A DNA stretch of 64,000 nt, taken from contig NZ_JARXYJ010000001.1 of NCBI RefSeq assembly GCF_029894425.1, forward strand, positions 1,860,001 through 1,924,000, in the 5' to 3' direction. The position numbers and the translations under genes are program-made. Origin of the DNA: Streptomyces sp. SAI-127 (GTDB lineage: Bacteria > Actinomycetota > Actinomycetes > Streptomycetales > Streptomycetaceae). Of the stretch, positions 16,495 through 25,353 are shown one piece after another. The notes below the pieces were generated by a model. That model saw nothing but the letters and a program-made list of their open reading frames with translations. It searched no databases and was not told the DNA's origin. The first letter of the stretch is position 1, and each line of letters begins with the position of its first letter.

Positions 16495-17670
16495 TCAGGC
16501 CTCCACTACAGGTGCCGGCTCCTCCGCCACCGTCGGCAACGCCGCCCACCCCCCGGCCGGCGCCTTCGCCACCCCCCGCCACCAAGGATCGGCCACCGGC
16601 ACGGCCCCGGGCTCGAACGGCTCCCCCGGCCGAGGCGTGGCCATCGCGACGCCGGCCTTGTGGGCCAGCAACATCGTCCGCTCCGCGGGCTCCGCCCAAG
16701 GATGCTGCGCGAGATTGAACGTGCCCCAGTGGATCGGCAGCAGCACCCCCTCCGCCGCGTCCCCGCCCTGCAGATCCAGATGAGACTGCACTGCCTCCTC
16801 AGGCGTCATGTGAATCTCCGGCCAGAACTCCGAGTAGGCGCCGAGCTGGATCATCGTCGCGTCGAAGGGCCCGAACGACGCGCCGATGTCCTTGAACCCC
16901 TCGAAGTACCCGGTGTCACCGCTGTGGTAGACCCGGTGTTCTCCACTGGAGACGACCCAGGACGCCCACAGCGTGTGCTGGGTGTTCCGCAGCCCTCGCC
17001 CGCAGAAGTGACGGGCGGGGGTGGCCGTCAGCGTCAGCCCGGCGACCTGGGTCGACTCGTGCCAGTCCAGCTCATGCAGCCGGTCGGCGGACACCCCCCA
17101 GTGCTCGAGATGGGCTCCCACACCGAGCGGCACGGCGAAGACGGTGTCCGTCCCGGCCAGTTGCTTGATCGTGGGCATGTCCAGGTGGTCGTAGTGATCG
17201 TGGGAGATGACGATCACGTCGACCGGACCGAGCGCTGCGAGCGGCAAGGGCACGGGGTGCAGCCGCTTGGGCCCGGCGAAGGGGAACGGGGAGCACCGCT
17301 CACCCCAGACGGGATCGAACAGCACCCGCCGTCCGTCGATCTCGGCGAGCACGCTGGAGTGCCCCATCCAGGTCAGCCGCAGTCCGGTGGCCGGCGGCTT
17401 GGAGAGGTCGGCGAGCGTCGTGGCATGGACCGGGATCCGGCCCTGCGGTGCTCGCTGCTGCCGGGCGTCGCTGTCGAAGTAGCCCTTGGCGAAGTCGATC
17501 GCCGACCCGTCGGGCCGGATCCTGGCGGTTCCGCCGGGGTTCTGGAAGACACCGTCTTTGAAGTGGGGGGATCTGCGGATACGCGCCATGCGCTCACCGC
17601 TCGGGTCCGCACCGAAGGCCGCGGGCTGCAGCGCTCGGAGCCCGGAGCTCAGGGGACGGAAGCCGGTCAC
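16495..17670 (-). CDS. MBL-fold hydrolase, NAPE-PLD/UlaG-like
   Basis: A 391-aa metallo-beta-lactamase-fold enzyme. The metal motif HxHxDH appears as ISHDHYDHLDM, with later ligands in ARHFCGRG, YHSGDTGYF and LPIHWGTF. The N-terminal arrangement (LTWMGHSSVLAEIDGRRVLFDPVW) matches the N-acyl-phosphatidylethanolamine phospholipase D/UlaG group, so a phosphodiesterase acting on a phospholipid-like substrate is possible. I chose the GTG at 17670, preceded by TGGAGG; an ATG at 17703 is possible. It is divergent from the amino-acid dehydrogenase gene. Confidence 0.83.
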   Translation of the reverse strand: MTGFRPLSSGLRALQPAAFGADPSGERMARIRRSPHFKDGVFQNPGGTARIRPDGSAIDFAKGYFDSDARQQRAPQGRIPVHATTLADLSKPPATGLRLTWMGHSSVLAEIDGRRVLFDPVWGERCSPFPFAGPKRLHPVPLPLAALGPVDVIVISHDHYDHLDMPTIKQLAGTDTVFAVPLGVGAHLEHWGVSADRLHELDWHESTQVAGLTLTATPARHFCGRGLRNTQHTLWASWVVSSGEHRVYHSGDTGYFEGFKDIGASFGPFDATMIQLGAYSEFWPEIHMTPEEAVQSHLDLQGGDAAEGVLLPIHWGTFNLAQHPWAEPAERTMLLAHKAGVAMATPRPGEPFEPGAVPVADPWWRGVAKAPAGGWAALPTVAEEPAPVVEA

Positions 17671-17846
17671 GGTACCTCCAGGTGGAGTCGCTGAGGCATC
17701 CATTATGGTCCGCCCCTCTGACAGTGCCGGAGTCTGTCCGGTCACACGGGTAAGGACGCCTTCGGAGCGGATCACGTTGACAGGGCGCGGCCGGATGCCA
17801 ATACTGACCCCCCGTTCAGTAGCCGTCCGCCCGTACCGGAGCCCGT

Positions 17847-19025
17847 GTGACCACCCCCCTGCTGTCCCTCACCTGGACCGACCACGTCACCGGCCGCCAG
17901 GGCTTCCTGGTCGTCGACCGGCTGGTACGGGGTGTCGCCAGCGGCGGCCTGCGCATGCGCCCCGGCTGCACCCTGGACGAGGTCACGGGGCTCGCCCGCG
18001 GCATGACCATGAAAGAGGCCCTGCACTACGACTCCGAGGCGCGGTACATCCCGCTGGGCGGCGCCAAGGGCGGCATCGACTGCGACCCCCGGGACCCGGC
18101 GGCGTACGGCCTCCTCGTGCGCTACCTGCGCGCCATGCGGCCGTACGTCGAAAGCCTCTGGACGACGGGCGAGGACCTCGGTCTCAGCCAGGACCTGGTG
18201 GACCGGGCGGCCGCGGAGGCCGGCCTGGTCTCCTCGATCCAGGCGGTCTATCCGCTGCTCGACGACGAGGCCACGGCCCGGCGGCGGCTCGCGGACGCGT
18301 TCGCCGTCGAGGTCGACGGCATCGGGCTCGATGAACTGGCCGGCGGCTGCGGGGTCACCGAGTCGGTCCTCGCGGCCCTGGACCTGGCCGGGGTGCCGTA
18401 CGCGGGCACGCGCGTGGCGGTGCAGGGCCTCGGCACCATGGGCGGGGCCACGGCACGCTTCCTCACGCGCGCGGGGCTCACCGTGGTGGCCGTCGCCGAC
18501 ATCAAGGGCACGGTCTTCAACCCCGCGGGGCTCGACGTCGAGGCGCTGCTGGCCGCCAGGGACGCCTACGGCACCGTGGACCGCTCGGCCCTGCGCCCCG
18601 CCGATCGCGAACTGCCCGGCGACGCCTGGCTGTCGCTCGACGCGGAGGTACTCGTGCCCGCGGCGGTGTCGTACACGATCGACACCGGCAACCAGGAGCG
18701 GATCAGGGCCCGTTGGATCGTCGAGGCGGCCAACATGCCGGTCCTGCCCGCGGCGGAGGCGCTGTTGGCCGCGCGCGGGGTCACCGTACTGCCGGACGTG
18801 GTGGTCAACTCCGGGACCAACGCCTGGTGGTGGTGGACCCTGTTCGGCGACATCGGCGCGGACGCGGACGAGGCCTTCGCGCACATACGGCGTTCCATGC
18901 GTGCCCTCGTCGAGCAGTTGCTGGCCCGCGCGGAGGCGGACGGGAGCTCGCCGCGCGCCGCCGCCCACGCCCTGGTGGCGGACCGGCTGCCGGTGATCGC
19001 GGACCGGTTCGGCTGGTACCGCTGA
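17847..19025 (+). CDS. Glu/Leu/Phe/Val dehydrogenase family protein
   Basis: A 392-aa amino-acid dehydrogenase that would deaminate an amino acid oxidatively with NAD(P)+. The substrate-binding and catalytic lysines are in MTMKEALHY and LGGAKGGID, with the catalytic aspartate region TGEDLGLS. The dinucleotide motif GLGTMGGAT is near residue 194 and VNSGTNAWWWW near residue 330, an unusual four-tryptophan run. It is close to leucine/valine dehydrogenases but the substrate is uncertain. A TetR gene follows 50 nt downstream. Confidence 0.88.
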   Translation: MTTPLLSLTWTDHVTGRQGFLVVDRLVRGVASGGLRMRPGCTLDEVTGLARGMTMKEALHYDSEARYIPLGGAKGGIDCDPRDPAAYGLLVRYLRAMRPYVESLWTTGEDLGLSQDLVDRAAAEAGLVSSIQAVYPLLDDEATARRRLADAFAVEVDGIGLDELAGGCGVTESVLAALDLAGVPYAGTRVAVQGLGTMGGATARFLTRAGLTVVAVADIKGTVFNPAGLDVEALLAARDAYGTVDRSALRPADRELPGDAWLSLDAEVLVPAAVSYTIDTGNQERIRARWIVEAANMPVLPAAEALLAARGVTVLPDVVVNSGTNAWWWWTLFGDIGADADEAFAHIRRSMRALVEQLLARAEADGSSPRAAAHALVADRLPVIADRFGWYR

Positions 19026-19075
19026 CCTGGCCCCTCGGGGCGGCGCCCCACCGGGCGACGGCTTAGGGTGACCCC

Positions 19076-19684
19076 GTGGCGAGAGTGCGGTTGACAGTGG
19101 CCGAGCGGCGCGAGGAGCTGCTCCGGGCCGCCATCGAGCAGATCGAGGCGCGGGGCGTGGCAGCCGTCAGGATCGCCGACGTGGCCTCGGTGCTCGGAGT
19201 CAGCAACGCCCTGGTGCTCTACCACTTCTCCACGAAGGAGAAGCTGGTCGCCGCCGCGTTCACCTACGCCGCCGAGGACGATCTGGCCCATCTGCGCAAG
19301 CTCCTGGGCCGCCGTACCAGCGCCTTGCGTCGGCTGCGGGCGGCCGTTCGCTGGTACGCGCCGACGGGCCAGGCCAAGGGCTGGCGGCTGTGGATCGAGG
19401 GCTGGGCGGTGGCCCTGCGCGAGCCGGCGCTCCAGGAGGTCACCCGCGACCTCGACAGGCGCTGGAAGGCGGCCCTCGCGGAAGTGATCGCCGAGGGCGT
19501 GGCCGCGGGCGAGTTCGACTGCCCGGACCCGCAGGCCACGGCCCTGCGCCTCACCGCCCTCCTGGACGGCCTGGCCGTCCAACTGACGTCCTACGCGGGC
19601 GCGGTGCCCGGATCCCGGGCCCAGGCGTGGGTGGACGAGGCCCTGGCCCGCGAACTCGGGCTGGACGGCACGGGGTCCGCATAG
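19076..19684 (+). CDS. TetR/AcrR-family regulator
   Basis: A 202-aa TetR-family regulator of the BetI-like type. The helix-turn-helix is VRIADVASVLGVSNALVLYHF at about residues 33-53, preceded by ELLRAAIEQIEARG. The C-terminal domain has WRLWIEGWAVALREPAL and LLDGLAVQLTSYAG. It uses a GTG start and lies 50 nt after the dehydrogenase, so it may be co-transcribed with it and regulate it. Confidence 0.87.
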   Translation: MARVRLTVAERREELLRAAIEQIEARGVAAVRIADVASVLGVSNALVLYHFSTKEKLVAAAFTYAAEDDLAHLRKLLGRRTSALRRLRAAVRWYAPTGQAKGWRLWIEGWAVALREPALQEVTRDLDRRWKAALAEVIAEGVAAGEFDCPDPQATALRLTALLDGLAVQLTSYAGAVPGSRAQAWVDEALARELGLDGTGSA

Positions 19685-19728
19685 CGGCGGAGAGGCGAAA
19701 CCCGCCCGGCCCCGGTGCCGCGCGCAGC

Positions 19729-20547
19729 TCAAGCCACCGAAGCGATCCGGCTCTTGATGTCATCCGGCGACAGCACACCCTTGGCCGTCACGTGGTCCCC
19801 GGAGGACTCCCCCCGCAGCCGACGCCCGATCCACGGCACCAGATACTCCCGGGCCCAGTGGACGTCGTCCCGTCGCACGTCCAGCGGACCGCGCGGCGGA
19901 AGCGGCGGCCAGGGCTGGTCCGGGTCGGCCGGGACCTCGAGGCCGAGGACCTGGCCCGCACGGAGCGCCACACGCGTGTGCCCCTCCGGGGAGAGGTGCA
20001 GCCGGTCGCCGTCCCAGGCCCGCCGGTCCTGAATGGTCTTCAGGGACCACAGGTCGAGCACCGGGCAGCCGTACCGGTCGGCGACGGCCCGCACGTGTCC
20101 GTTGTACGTGGCGATCTTGCCCCGCAGATGCTTGAGCACGGGAACGCCACGCGTGTCGAAGCCGGTCGTCACCATGACCGTGCCGCACGCCTCGGTGAGC
20201 CGGGCGATCGCCCGCTCGAAGCGCTCGGCGACCTCGTCGGGGTCGGTACCGGGCCGGATGATGTCGTTGCCGCCGGCGCAGAACGACACCAGGTCCGGTG
20301 CCAGTTCGGCGGCCTGCGGAAGCTGGTCCTCGACGATCTGGTCGAGCAGCTTCCCGCGTACGGCGAGATTGCTGTACCTGAAGTCGCCCTCGGGCCGCCG
20401 GTCCGCGAGAAGTACCGCGAACCGGTCGGCCCATCCGACGAACGCCCCGTCGGGGCCGGGGTCGCCGACGCCCTCGGTGAAGCTGTCCCCCACCGCCACG
20501 TACGACCCGATCACTGAACTGCCGTCATCCTTCGAATCGTCTGCCAC
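19729..20547 (-). CDS. SGNH/GDSL hydrolase
   Basis: A 272-aa cytosolic SGNH hydrolase without a signal peptide. Block I is VAVGDSFTEGVGD with the nucleophile serine, block II NLAVRGKLL, block III GGNDI, and block V DRLHLSPEGH with the catalytic Asp and His. Members are esterases or lipases; the substrate is unknown. It converges with the TetR gene across 44 nt. Two copies of CCTTCGAAT flank its start. Confidence 0.9.
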   Translation of the reverse strand: MADDSKDDGSSVIGSYVAVGDSFTEGVGDPGPDGAFVGWADRFAVLLADRRPEGDFRYSNLAVRGKLLDQIVEDQLPQAAELAPDLVSFCAGGNDIIRPGTDPDEVAERFERAIARLTEACGTVMVTTGFDTRGVPVLKHLRGKIATYNGHVRAVADRYGCPVLDLWSLKTIQDRRAWDGDRLHLSPEGHTRVALRAGQVLGLEVPADPDQPWPPLPPRGPLDVRRDDVHWAREYLVPWIGRRLRGESSGDHVTAKGVLSPDDIKSRIASVA

Positions 20548-20656
20548 AGCCGTTCATGATTCACCTTCGAATGTGACCTACGCGACCGTAGGAAGGGCTT
20601 GACGGGCGGTGAGATAAGCCACGCTTAAAGTGTTCGCCAAACAAGGAATAGGTCTC

Positions 20657-21376
20657 TCATCGCGAACGTTGACGCTGCGACCGCCATACCCTGAACTCGC
20701 TGATCCGGAAGTGGCTCCAGGTGGTCCGGAACGCGAAGTGCCCCGTCGTATAAGGCTCCGGGTCGGTGTAGTCGAAGACGAGCCGCCCGTTGTCCCACCA
20801 CTGCACCTTGGAGCCGTCGGAGACGATCCGCACCCGGTTCGGCTCGTTCGCGACGAGCAGCGGCTCGGTGTAGTCGTAGATCAGCGGCCGCACGCCGGAC
20901 TCTCCGACATATCGGCGCAGCCGTGTCGTGGTGTTGTAGTTGGCGCCGTAGCCCGAGTAGTACGTCTTCAGGTAGTCGTACTCCGCGAGCGCCCCGCCCC
21001 GTCGGGTGGCGAAGAGGTCGTCGGGGGACCGCACGTCGACCGCGTTCCAGAAGTTGTTCAGATCGGACACCCGGTCGTTGGCCCCGCCCTCGGAGACAGG
21101 CGTGGCGGTGTACTCCAGGACGTACGGCCCTTCGAGCGGCTGCCTGAACCAGATCGTCGCGCCGGCGGGCACGTCGACCTCCAGTACTCCGCGCTGCGCG
21201 GTGACCGTGCCGCCCTGCTCCAGTTCGACGGCCCAGCGGCCGAGACCGTGACGGAAGTCGTCGTGCGCGATGAGGCGACGGTGGCGGGGCGAGGCGCTCG
21301 CGGTGGCCGCGGGGGCGAGGGCGGCCAGGGCGGCGCCGGCCGCGAGGGCTCCGAAGGCTCTACGGGTGGTCGTCAT
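20657..21376 (-). CDS. Tat-exported DUF6250 protein
   Basis: A 239-aa secreted protein. The N-terminus MTTTRRAFGALAAGAAL carries a twin-arginine signal, with cleavage likely after ATASAS near residue 29. The mature part is a beta-sandwich of the DUF6250 type, with DDFRHGLGRWAVELEQGG, YDYLKTYYSGYGANYNTTT, VQWWDNGRLVFDY and HFAFRTTWSHFRISEFRVW. Relatives are found with polysaccharide-degrading enzymes, so a carbohydrate role is likely but unproven. The ATG at 21376 has GGAAGGAA upstream. A LacI-type operator candidate lies about 100 bp upstream. Confidence 0.8.
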   Translation of the reverse strand: MTTTRRAFGALAAGAALAALAPAATASASPRHRRLIAHDDFRHGLGRWAVELEQGGTVTAQRGVLEVDVPAGATIWFRQPLEGPYVLEYTATPVSEGGANDRVSDLNNFWNAVDVRSPDDLFATRRGGALAEYDYLKTYYSGYGANYNTTTRLRRYVGESGVRPLIYDYTEPLLVANEPNRVRIVSDGSKVQWWDNGRLVFDYTDPEPYTTGHFAFRTTWSHFRISEFRVWRSQRQRSR

Positions 21377-21469
21377 GCGAGAGCGTTCCTTCCGGGGACG
21401 GCTGAGAGTGGGTCGCAGAGAGCCGCGCACGGTCCGGGCGCCCCGGTGGTGCGGCAGCCGGAAAGCCTA

Positions 21470-21482
21470 GAAAGCGCTTGCC
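21470..21482. promoter_or_regulatory. LacI-type operator candidate
   Basis: The sequence AGAAAGCGCTTGC contains the palindrome AAGCGCTT (21472-21479), the usual core of LacI/GalR-family sites in Streptomyces. It lies about 95-105 bp upstream of the DUF6250 gene. No LacI-type gene is present in the window, so any regulator acts from elsewhere. Confidence 0.5.
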
Positions 21483-21598
21483 CTGCGGCGGAGTTCACTC
21501 TGTCCCCACCCTCCCCCACCTGTCGACGCCCTGAGCGCGCCTGCCACAAGAACGCAATGAAGTGATCATGAAGGCGCAGAGCCGCTCCGAGTGGGAAC

Positions 21599-21638
21599 AC
21601 CGAAGGCCGGACCCGGGGATCGGGGTCCGGCCTTCGGT
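21599..21638. terminator. Intrinsic terminator after the M23 peptidase gene
   Basis: A perfect 16-bp inverted repeat (ACCGAAGGCCGGACCC and its complement) with an 8-nt loop lies 18 nt beyond the M23 peptidase stop. It is strong enough to end that minus-strand transcript. Confidence 0.88.
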
Positions 21639-21655
21639 GGCACAGGGGGGCGTTG

Positions 21656-22600
21656 TCAGCCGACGGCGACGCCCTTCGAACGGAGGTAGGCGACCGGGTC
21701 CACGTCGGAGCCGTAGTCCGGCGTGGTGCGGATCTCGAAGTGCAGGTGCGGGCCGGTGACATTGCCGGTCGCGCCGGAGAGGCCGATCTGCTGACCCTCG
21801 GTCACGGTCTGGCCGGCCGAGACAGAGAGCTGGGACAGGTGGGCGTACTGCGCGTAGTAGCCGTCGTTGAGCTTGATGACGACCTGGTTGCCGTAGGCGC
21901 CACCCCAGCCCGCGGAGACGACCGTGCCCGCGCCCACGGCCTTCAGCGAGGTACCGGTCGGGACGACGAAGTCGACGCCGGTGTGGTAACCGCTGGACCA
22001 CATGCTGCCCGCCACGCGGTAACCGGTGCCGATGGTGGCGCCGGTGACCGGCAGGGTGTAACCGCTGGAGCTCGTGGTGTTCGAGCTCTGGGTCGCGGAC
22101 GTCGACTTCGAGGACGACTTCGACTCCGCCTTCTCCGCCTTCTCCGTCTTCTTCGCCTTCGAGGAGGACGAGGGAGCGGAGGACTCGGTCTTCGTCGTGC
22201 TCGTCCTGGCCTTCTTGCCGATCGAGAGCTTCAGACCGGGGTGGATCAGCGACGGGTCGTCCCCGATGGCCGAGCGGTTGTCGGCGTACAGCTTCTTCCA
22301 GCCACCACTGACGTTCTGTTCATCGGCGATCTTCGAAAGATAGTCGCCGGCGCGCACCGAATAGGTGCGCACCGTAGAGGTCTTCGCGGTGTCCTTCTTC
22401 GCGGCCGTCTTTTCGGCGGACTTCTGCGTGACCGGAAGCGACTGAACGGCCTTTTCCGATACGGACTGGGGGGTGGCGGCGTGAGCGCCGGTGGCCCCCA
22501 TGAGCGGGAGGGCGAGAGCGGCGCCTCCGGTTCCGGCGACGGCTATCGAGCGGGCGAAGCGCTGGGACTTCGGACGGCGGTGCTTACCCTTCGCGGGCAT
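21656..22600 (-). CDS. Secreted LysM / M23 peptidoglycan endopeptidase
   Basis: A 314-aa exported cell-wall hydrolase. A long basic N-region (MPAKGKHRRPKSQRF) and hydrophobic core end at ATGAHA. A LysM domain follows at about residues 77-127 (YSVRAGDYLSKIADEQNVSG), then a Ser/Lys/Thr-rich linker, then a C-terminal M23 metallopeptidase domain with zinc residues in YHTGVDFVVPTG and GPHLHFEIR. It should cut peptide cross-links in peptidoglycan during growth or germination. A c-di-AMP riboswitch lies in its leader, as for related wall-hydrolase genes of Streptomyces. Confidence 0.94.
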   Translation of the reverse strand: MPAKGKHRRPKSQRFARSIAVAGTGGAALALPLMGATGAHAATPQSVSEKAVQSLPVTQKSAEKTAAKKDTAKTSTVRTYSVRAGDYLSKIADEQNVSGGWKKLYADNRSAIGDDPSLIHPGLKLSIGKKARTSTTKTESSAPSSSSKAKKTEKAEKAESKSSSKSTSATQSSNTTSSSGYTLPVTGATIGTGYRVAGSMWSSGYHTGVDFVVPTGTSLKAVGAGTVVSAGWGGAYGNQVVIKLNDGYYAQYAHLSQLSVSAGQTVTEGQQIGLSGATGNVTGPHLHFEIRTTPDYGSDVDPVAYLRSKGVAVG

Positions 22601-22618
22601 GGTGAATTCCTCTCCGGC

Positions 22619-22790
22619 GCCTGCGAGGTGAGCTGTCGGGTGCGGGCTGGAGATGCCCGGCCGCGTCGAGACGCGACTTAACCCCAAGCCGTTCCGGAGA
22701 CCGGAACAGGCGGAACTACCTGTGGGTCCCCCGCTCCTGCCGTGCACGGGTGTGTGAGTGAGCGGAATCCGTTCGGCGGCAGGATTGGGC
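22619..22790 (-). ncRNA. c-di-AMP (ydaO/yuaA) riboswitch
   Basis: On the minus strand the leader of the M23 gene contains the conserved ydaO elements in order: a GC-rich P1 start, GGGGGACCCACAGGT, GGGGTTAAGTCG, and the closing CCGACAGCTCACCTCGCAGG, about 20 nt before the start codon. This class switches expression off when c-di-AMP is high and in actinobacteria commonly controls Rpf, NlpC/P60 and M23 wall enzymes. Confidence 0.9.
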
Positions 22791-23071
22791 GTCCGACCGG
22801 ATCGGTGGCGAACGTAAGCGAACAAGACGCAAAGGGACAAGTGAGAGGTTCCCTGTGCGCGCGTTTCTCTTGATCCCTTATGAGAATTACCGGTCACCCT
22901 GCGTGAATCGGACGCCCGTAACCTGGACCGAATCCCCTTGAAAAACCTGCGAATTACGTGAACATGACGGGCGACACACCGTCACGGATATGACGCTCCT
23001 CACGTCACGAATTCACAGGAACCCTGATTCCGGAAGGAGTTGGAAGGAAGCTATTAATTCGGGCAGAAGCC

Positions 23072-25147
23072 CTAGATGCGGCGCAGTCGGATAACCGTCG
23101 CATCGAGGTCGCCACGCAAACCGGTACGAAGGCCGTGATGCAGCAACACGGCCCCTCGGTGCACTTCGCCCGTTTCGGGGCATTCGTACGACGCTGTCGG
23201 GTCAAGTCCGCGCAGCCGCAGCGCCGGGACGGGCTCGCCGTACTTCTGCGCCTGGAGCCAGGCGAGGACCACGGTCTCGTCCCCGAGGACGTACTGCACC
23301 GCGCTCAGTCCGCCCCGCGGAGGCCGCAGCCGGTAGAGCTCGCCACGCTGCACCAAGGGCCGGATCTCCTTGTAAAGGGCCACCCACCGCCCGGCCTCGG
23401 CGAGCTCCTCCTCGGTCCACTCCGCGAGGTCACCGCCGACCCCGAGCACTCCGGCCATCGCGCTCACGAACCGGAACCGCAGCGAGCTCACCCGGTCGTT
23501 GAGCTGGGTGTTGGGGCTGTCGGTGACCCAGGCGGCCATCACGCGCGCGGGGTGGATCTGACTGAAGCCGTACTGAATGGCGAGGCGGTCGAGCGGGTCG
23601 GTGTTGTCCGAGGTCCACACCTGGTCGGTGCGGCTGAGCACCCCGAGGTCGATCCGGCCGCCGCCACCCGAGCAGGACTCGAAGGCGACGCCGGGGTGGG
23701 CTTGCCGCAAGCGGTCCAAAAGGGCATAGAAGCCGTGGACATGGTCGACCCACAGACGCTGCGGATAGGGGTCGCCGGGCCAGCCGGCATCCGTGAAGCA
23801 GCGGTTGAAGTCCCACTTCACATAGTCGATCGGGGCCGAGGAGAGCAGGGTGTCGAGCTGCCCCCACAAATACTCCTGGACGTCCTCACGCGCGAGATTC
23901 AGCACGAGCTGATTGCGGAACTCCGTCCGCTTTCGTCCGGATTGGTACTGCACCCAGTCCGGGTGGGCGCGGTACAGCTCGCTGTCCGGGTTGATCATCT
24001 CCGGCTCGACCCAGATGCCGAACTGCATGCCGAGCCCGTGCACGTACTCGCCGAGCGGCTTGAGGCCGTTCGGGAAGCGGTCGGGGTTGGGCGCCCAGTC
24101 GCCGAGCCCGGCCCGGTCACTGGTGCGGGCACCGAACCAGCCGTCGTCGACGACGAACAGCTCGACGCCCATCGCCGCGGCCCGCCGGGCGAGGGTGCCC
24201 TGCTGCTCCTCGGAGATGTCGAAGTTGGTGGCCTCCCAGGAGTTGAACAGCACGGGCCGGTCCTCGTCCGCGCCCGGGATGACGTACGCCCGCTGGTAGG
24301 CGTGCCAGGCACGGCTCGCCCCGCCGAACCCGCCGTCGCTCCAGAGACCGGCGAACACGGGGGTCGTGAACGACTCCCCGGCCGCCAGCAGGAGCAGACC
24401 CGAGTCGTCGTATCCGGCGCCCCCGGTGATCTGCACGCGCGCGTCGGGGAGTTGCGCGACGGCGATCCGCCAGGACCCCGACCAGCCGAGGGCGACGCCG
24501 TAGACCTCACCGCGCTCCTCGGTGGCGTCGGTGTCGAGGGCGACCCAGGGCAGGTGCTGGTGCCCGGTGTGGCCGCGGCGGCTGCCGATGACCTTCTCGC
24601 CGTAGGTGAGGGGGGTCCGCGTGAGCAGGGATTCGGCGGCCCAGCGGCCGTGCAGCTGGGACAGCCGCCAGCCGTCCTCACGGTCGGGCAGGGTCCAGGT
24701 GGCGGAGTCGGCGCGCAGCAGCTCGACGGGGGCAGGGCCCTGGTTGTCCAGGGTCACCCAGCGCTCCAGGACGTCGTGGCGCATCCGGTAGTGCAGCGTC
24801 ACGGTCAGCCCGCCGTCACGGAACCGCAGCCGCAGCTCGTCGCCCTCCGTGTCGTACGCCTCGAAGCTCCACTCGGTGCCGCGCCGCTCGTCGGTGCGCA
24901 CGGACAGGGCCGGGCGTGCGAAGCGGGGGCCGCCCTCGACGGGGTACTCCTCGCGTCCGTCGAGCGGGGCCTCGAAAGGCCGGTACTCGGGCAGCGGGCT
25001 CACCGCGAGGGCCTCGGCGTCAGCGAGGGCGATCCGCGGGCCCCAGTGCAGGTGCAGCAACTCGTCCTCGGCGGTGAGGTGCAGGGCGTAACTGCTGGCC
25101 GGCCCGGACAGAATCCATGTACGGCCGTTCTCGGCGATCTCCAGCAT
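23072..25147 (-). CDS. GH36 alpha-galactosidase
   Basis: A 691-aa glycoside hydrolase of family GH36, cytosolic by lack of a signal peptide. It releases terminal alpha-galactose from oligosaccharides such as melibiose or raffinose. The nucleophile aspartate is in YVKWDFNRCF and the acid/base aspartate in TSDNTDPLDR. Other family marks are FNSWEATNFDISEEQ, VVDDGWFG, WVEPEMINPDS and ESCSGGGGRIDLG. An N-terminal beta-sandwich precedes the TIM barrel. The promoter has three CAGGYGC repeats at 10-bp spacing. It is divergent from the phosphatase gene. Confidence 0.94.
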   Translation of the reverse strand: MLEIAENGRTWILSGPASSYALHLTAEDELLHLHWGPRIALADAEALAVSPLPEYRPFEAPLDGREEYPVEGGPRFARPALSVRTDERRGTEWSFEAYDTEGDELRLRFRDGGLTVTLHYRMRHDVLERWVTLDNQGPAPVELLRADSATWTLPDREDGWRLSQLHGRWAAESLLTRTPLTYGEKVIGSRRGHTGHQHLPWVALDTDATEERGEVYGVALGWSGSWRIAVAQLPDARVQITGGAGYDDSGLLLLAAGESFTTPVFAGLWSDGGFGGASRAWHAYQRAYVIPGADEDRPVLFNSWEATNFDISEEQQGTLARRAAAMGVELFVVDDGWFGARTSDRAGLGDWAPNPDRFPNGLKPLGEYVHGLGMQFGIWVEPEMINPDSELYRAHPDWVQYQSGRKRTEFRNQLVLNLAREDVQEYLWGQLDTLLSSAPIDYVKWDFNRCFTDAGWPGDPYPQRLWVDHVHGFYALLDRLRQAHPGVAFESCSGGGGRIDLGVLSRTDQVWTSDNTDPLDRLAIQYGFSQIHPARVMAAWVTDSPNTQLNDRVSSLRFRFVSAMAGVLGVGGDLAEWTEEELAEAGRWVALYKEIRPLVQRGELYRLRPPRGGLSAVQYVLGDETVVLAWLQAQKYGEPVPALRLRGLDPTASYECPETGEVHRGAVLLHHGLRTGLRGDLDATVIRLRRI

Positions 25148-25170
25148 CGTGCTTCCCTCACAGATTCGAA

Positions 25171-25202
25171 CAGGTGCCAACAGGTGCACTCAGGCGCCAA
25201 CA
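25171..25202. promoter_or_regulatory. Phased CAGGYGC repeats upstream of the GH36 gene
   Basis: CAGGTGCCAA, CAGGTGCACT and CAGGCGCCAA begin at 25171, 25181 and 25191, one helical turn apart; the outer two extend to 12-nt direct repeats CAGGYGCCAACA. They start 24 bp upstream of the alpha-galactosidase ATG. The pattern suggests a multimeric regulator binding one face of the DNA. Confidence 0.55.
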
Positions 25203-25234
25203 TCATCAATGGCCACCCGCCCCGGGTGCAACGG

Positions 25235-25276
25235 CTGTGGACAAGTCATTGCCGGCCCTGTGGAGAACTCATTGCC
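25235..25276. repeat. Direct repeat with a DnaA-box-like sequence
   Basis: CTGTGGACAAGTCATTGCC (25235-25253) and CTGTGGAGAACTCATTGCC (25258-25276) match at 17 of 19 positions with a 23-bp period. The first contains TGTGGACAA, the complement of the Streptomyces DnaA-box consensus TTGTCCACA. They lie in the spacer between the divergent GH36 and phosphatase genes. Confidence 0.55.
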
Positions 25277-25353
25277 CCAGGCACCATGTCGTATCGTCGA
25301 GAGCGTGCCCGTCGACGAGCAGCGCCGGCGGAGCCCGGCTGGGAGGAGCCCCC

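Noticed and set aside
16144..17694. Plus-strand open frame over the cvnA-MBL spacer and the MBL gene
   Set aside because: Composition is Arg/Pro-rich and the MBL motifs lie on the opposite strand.
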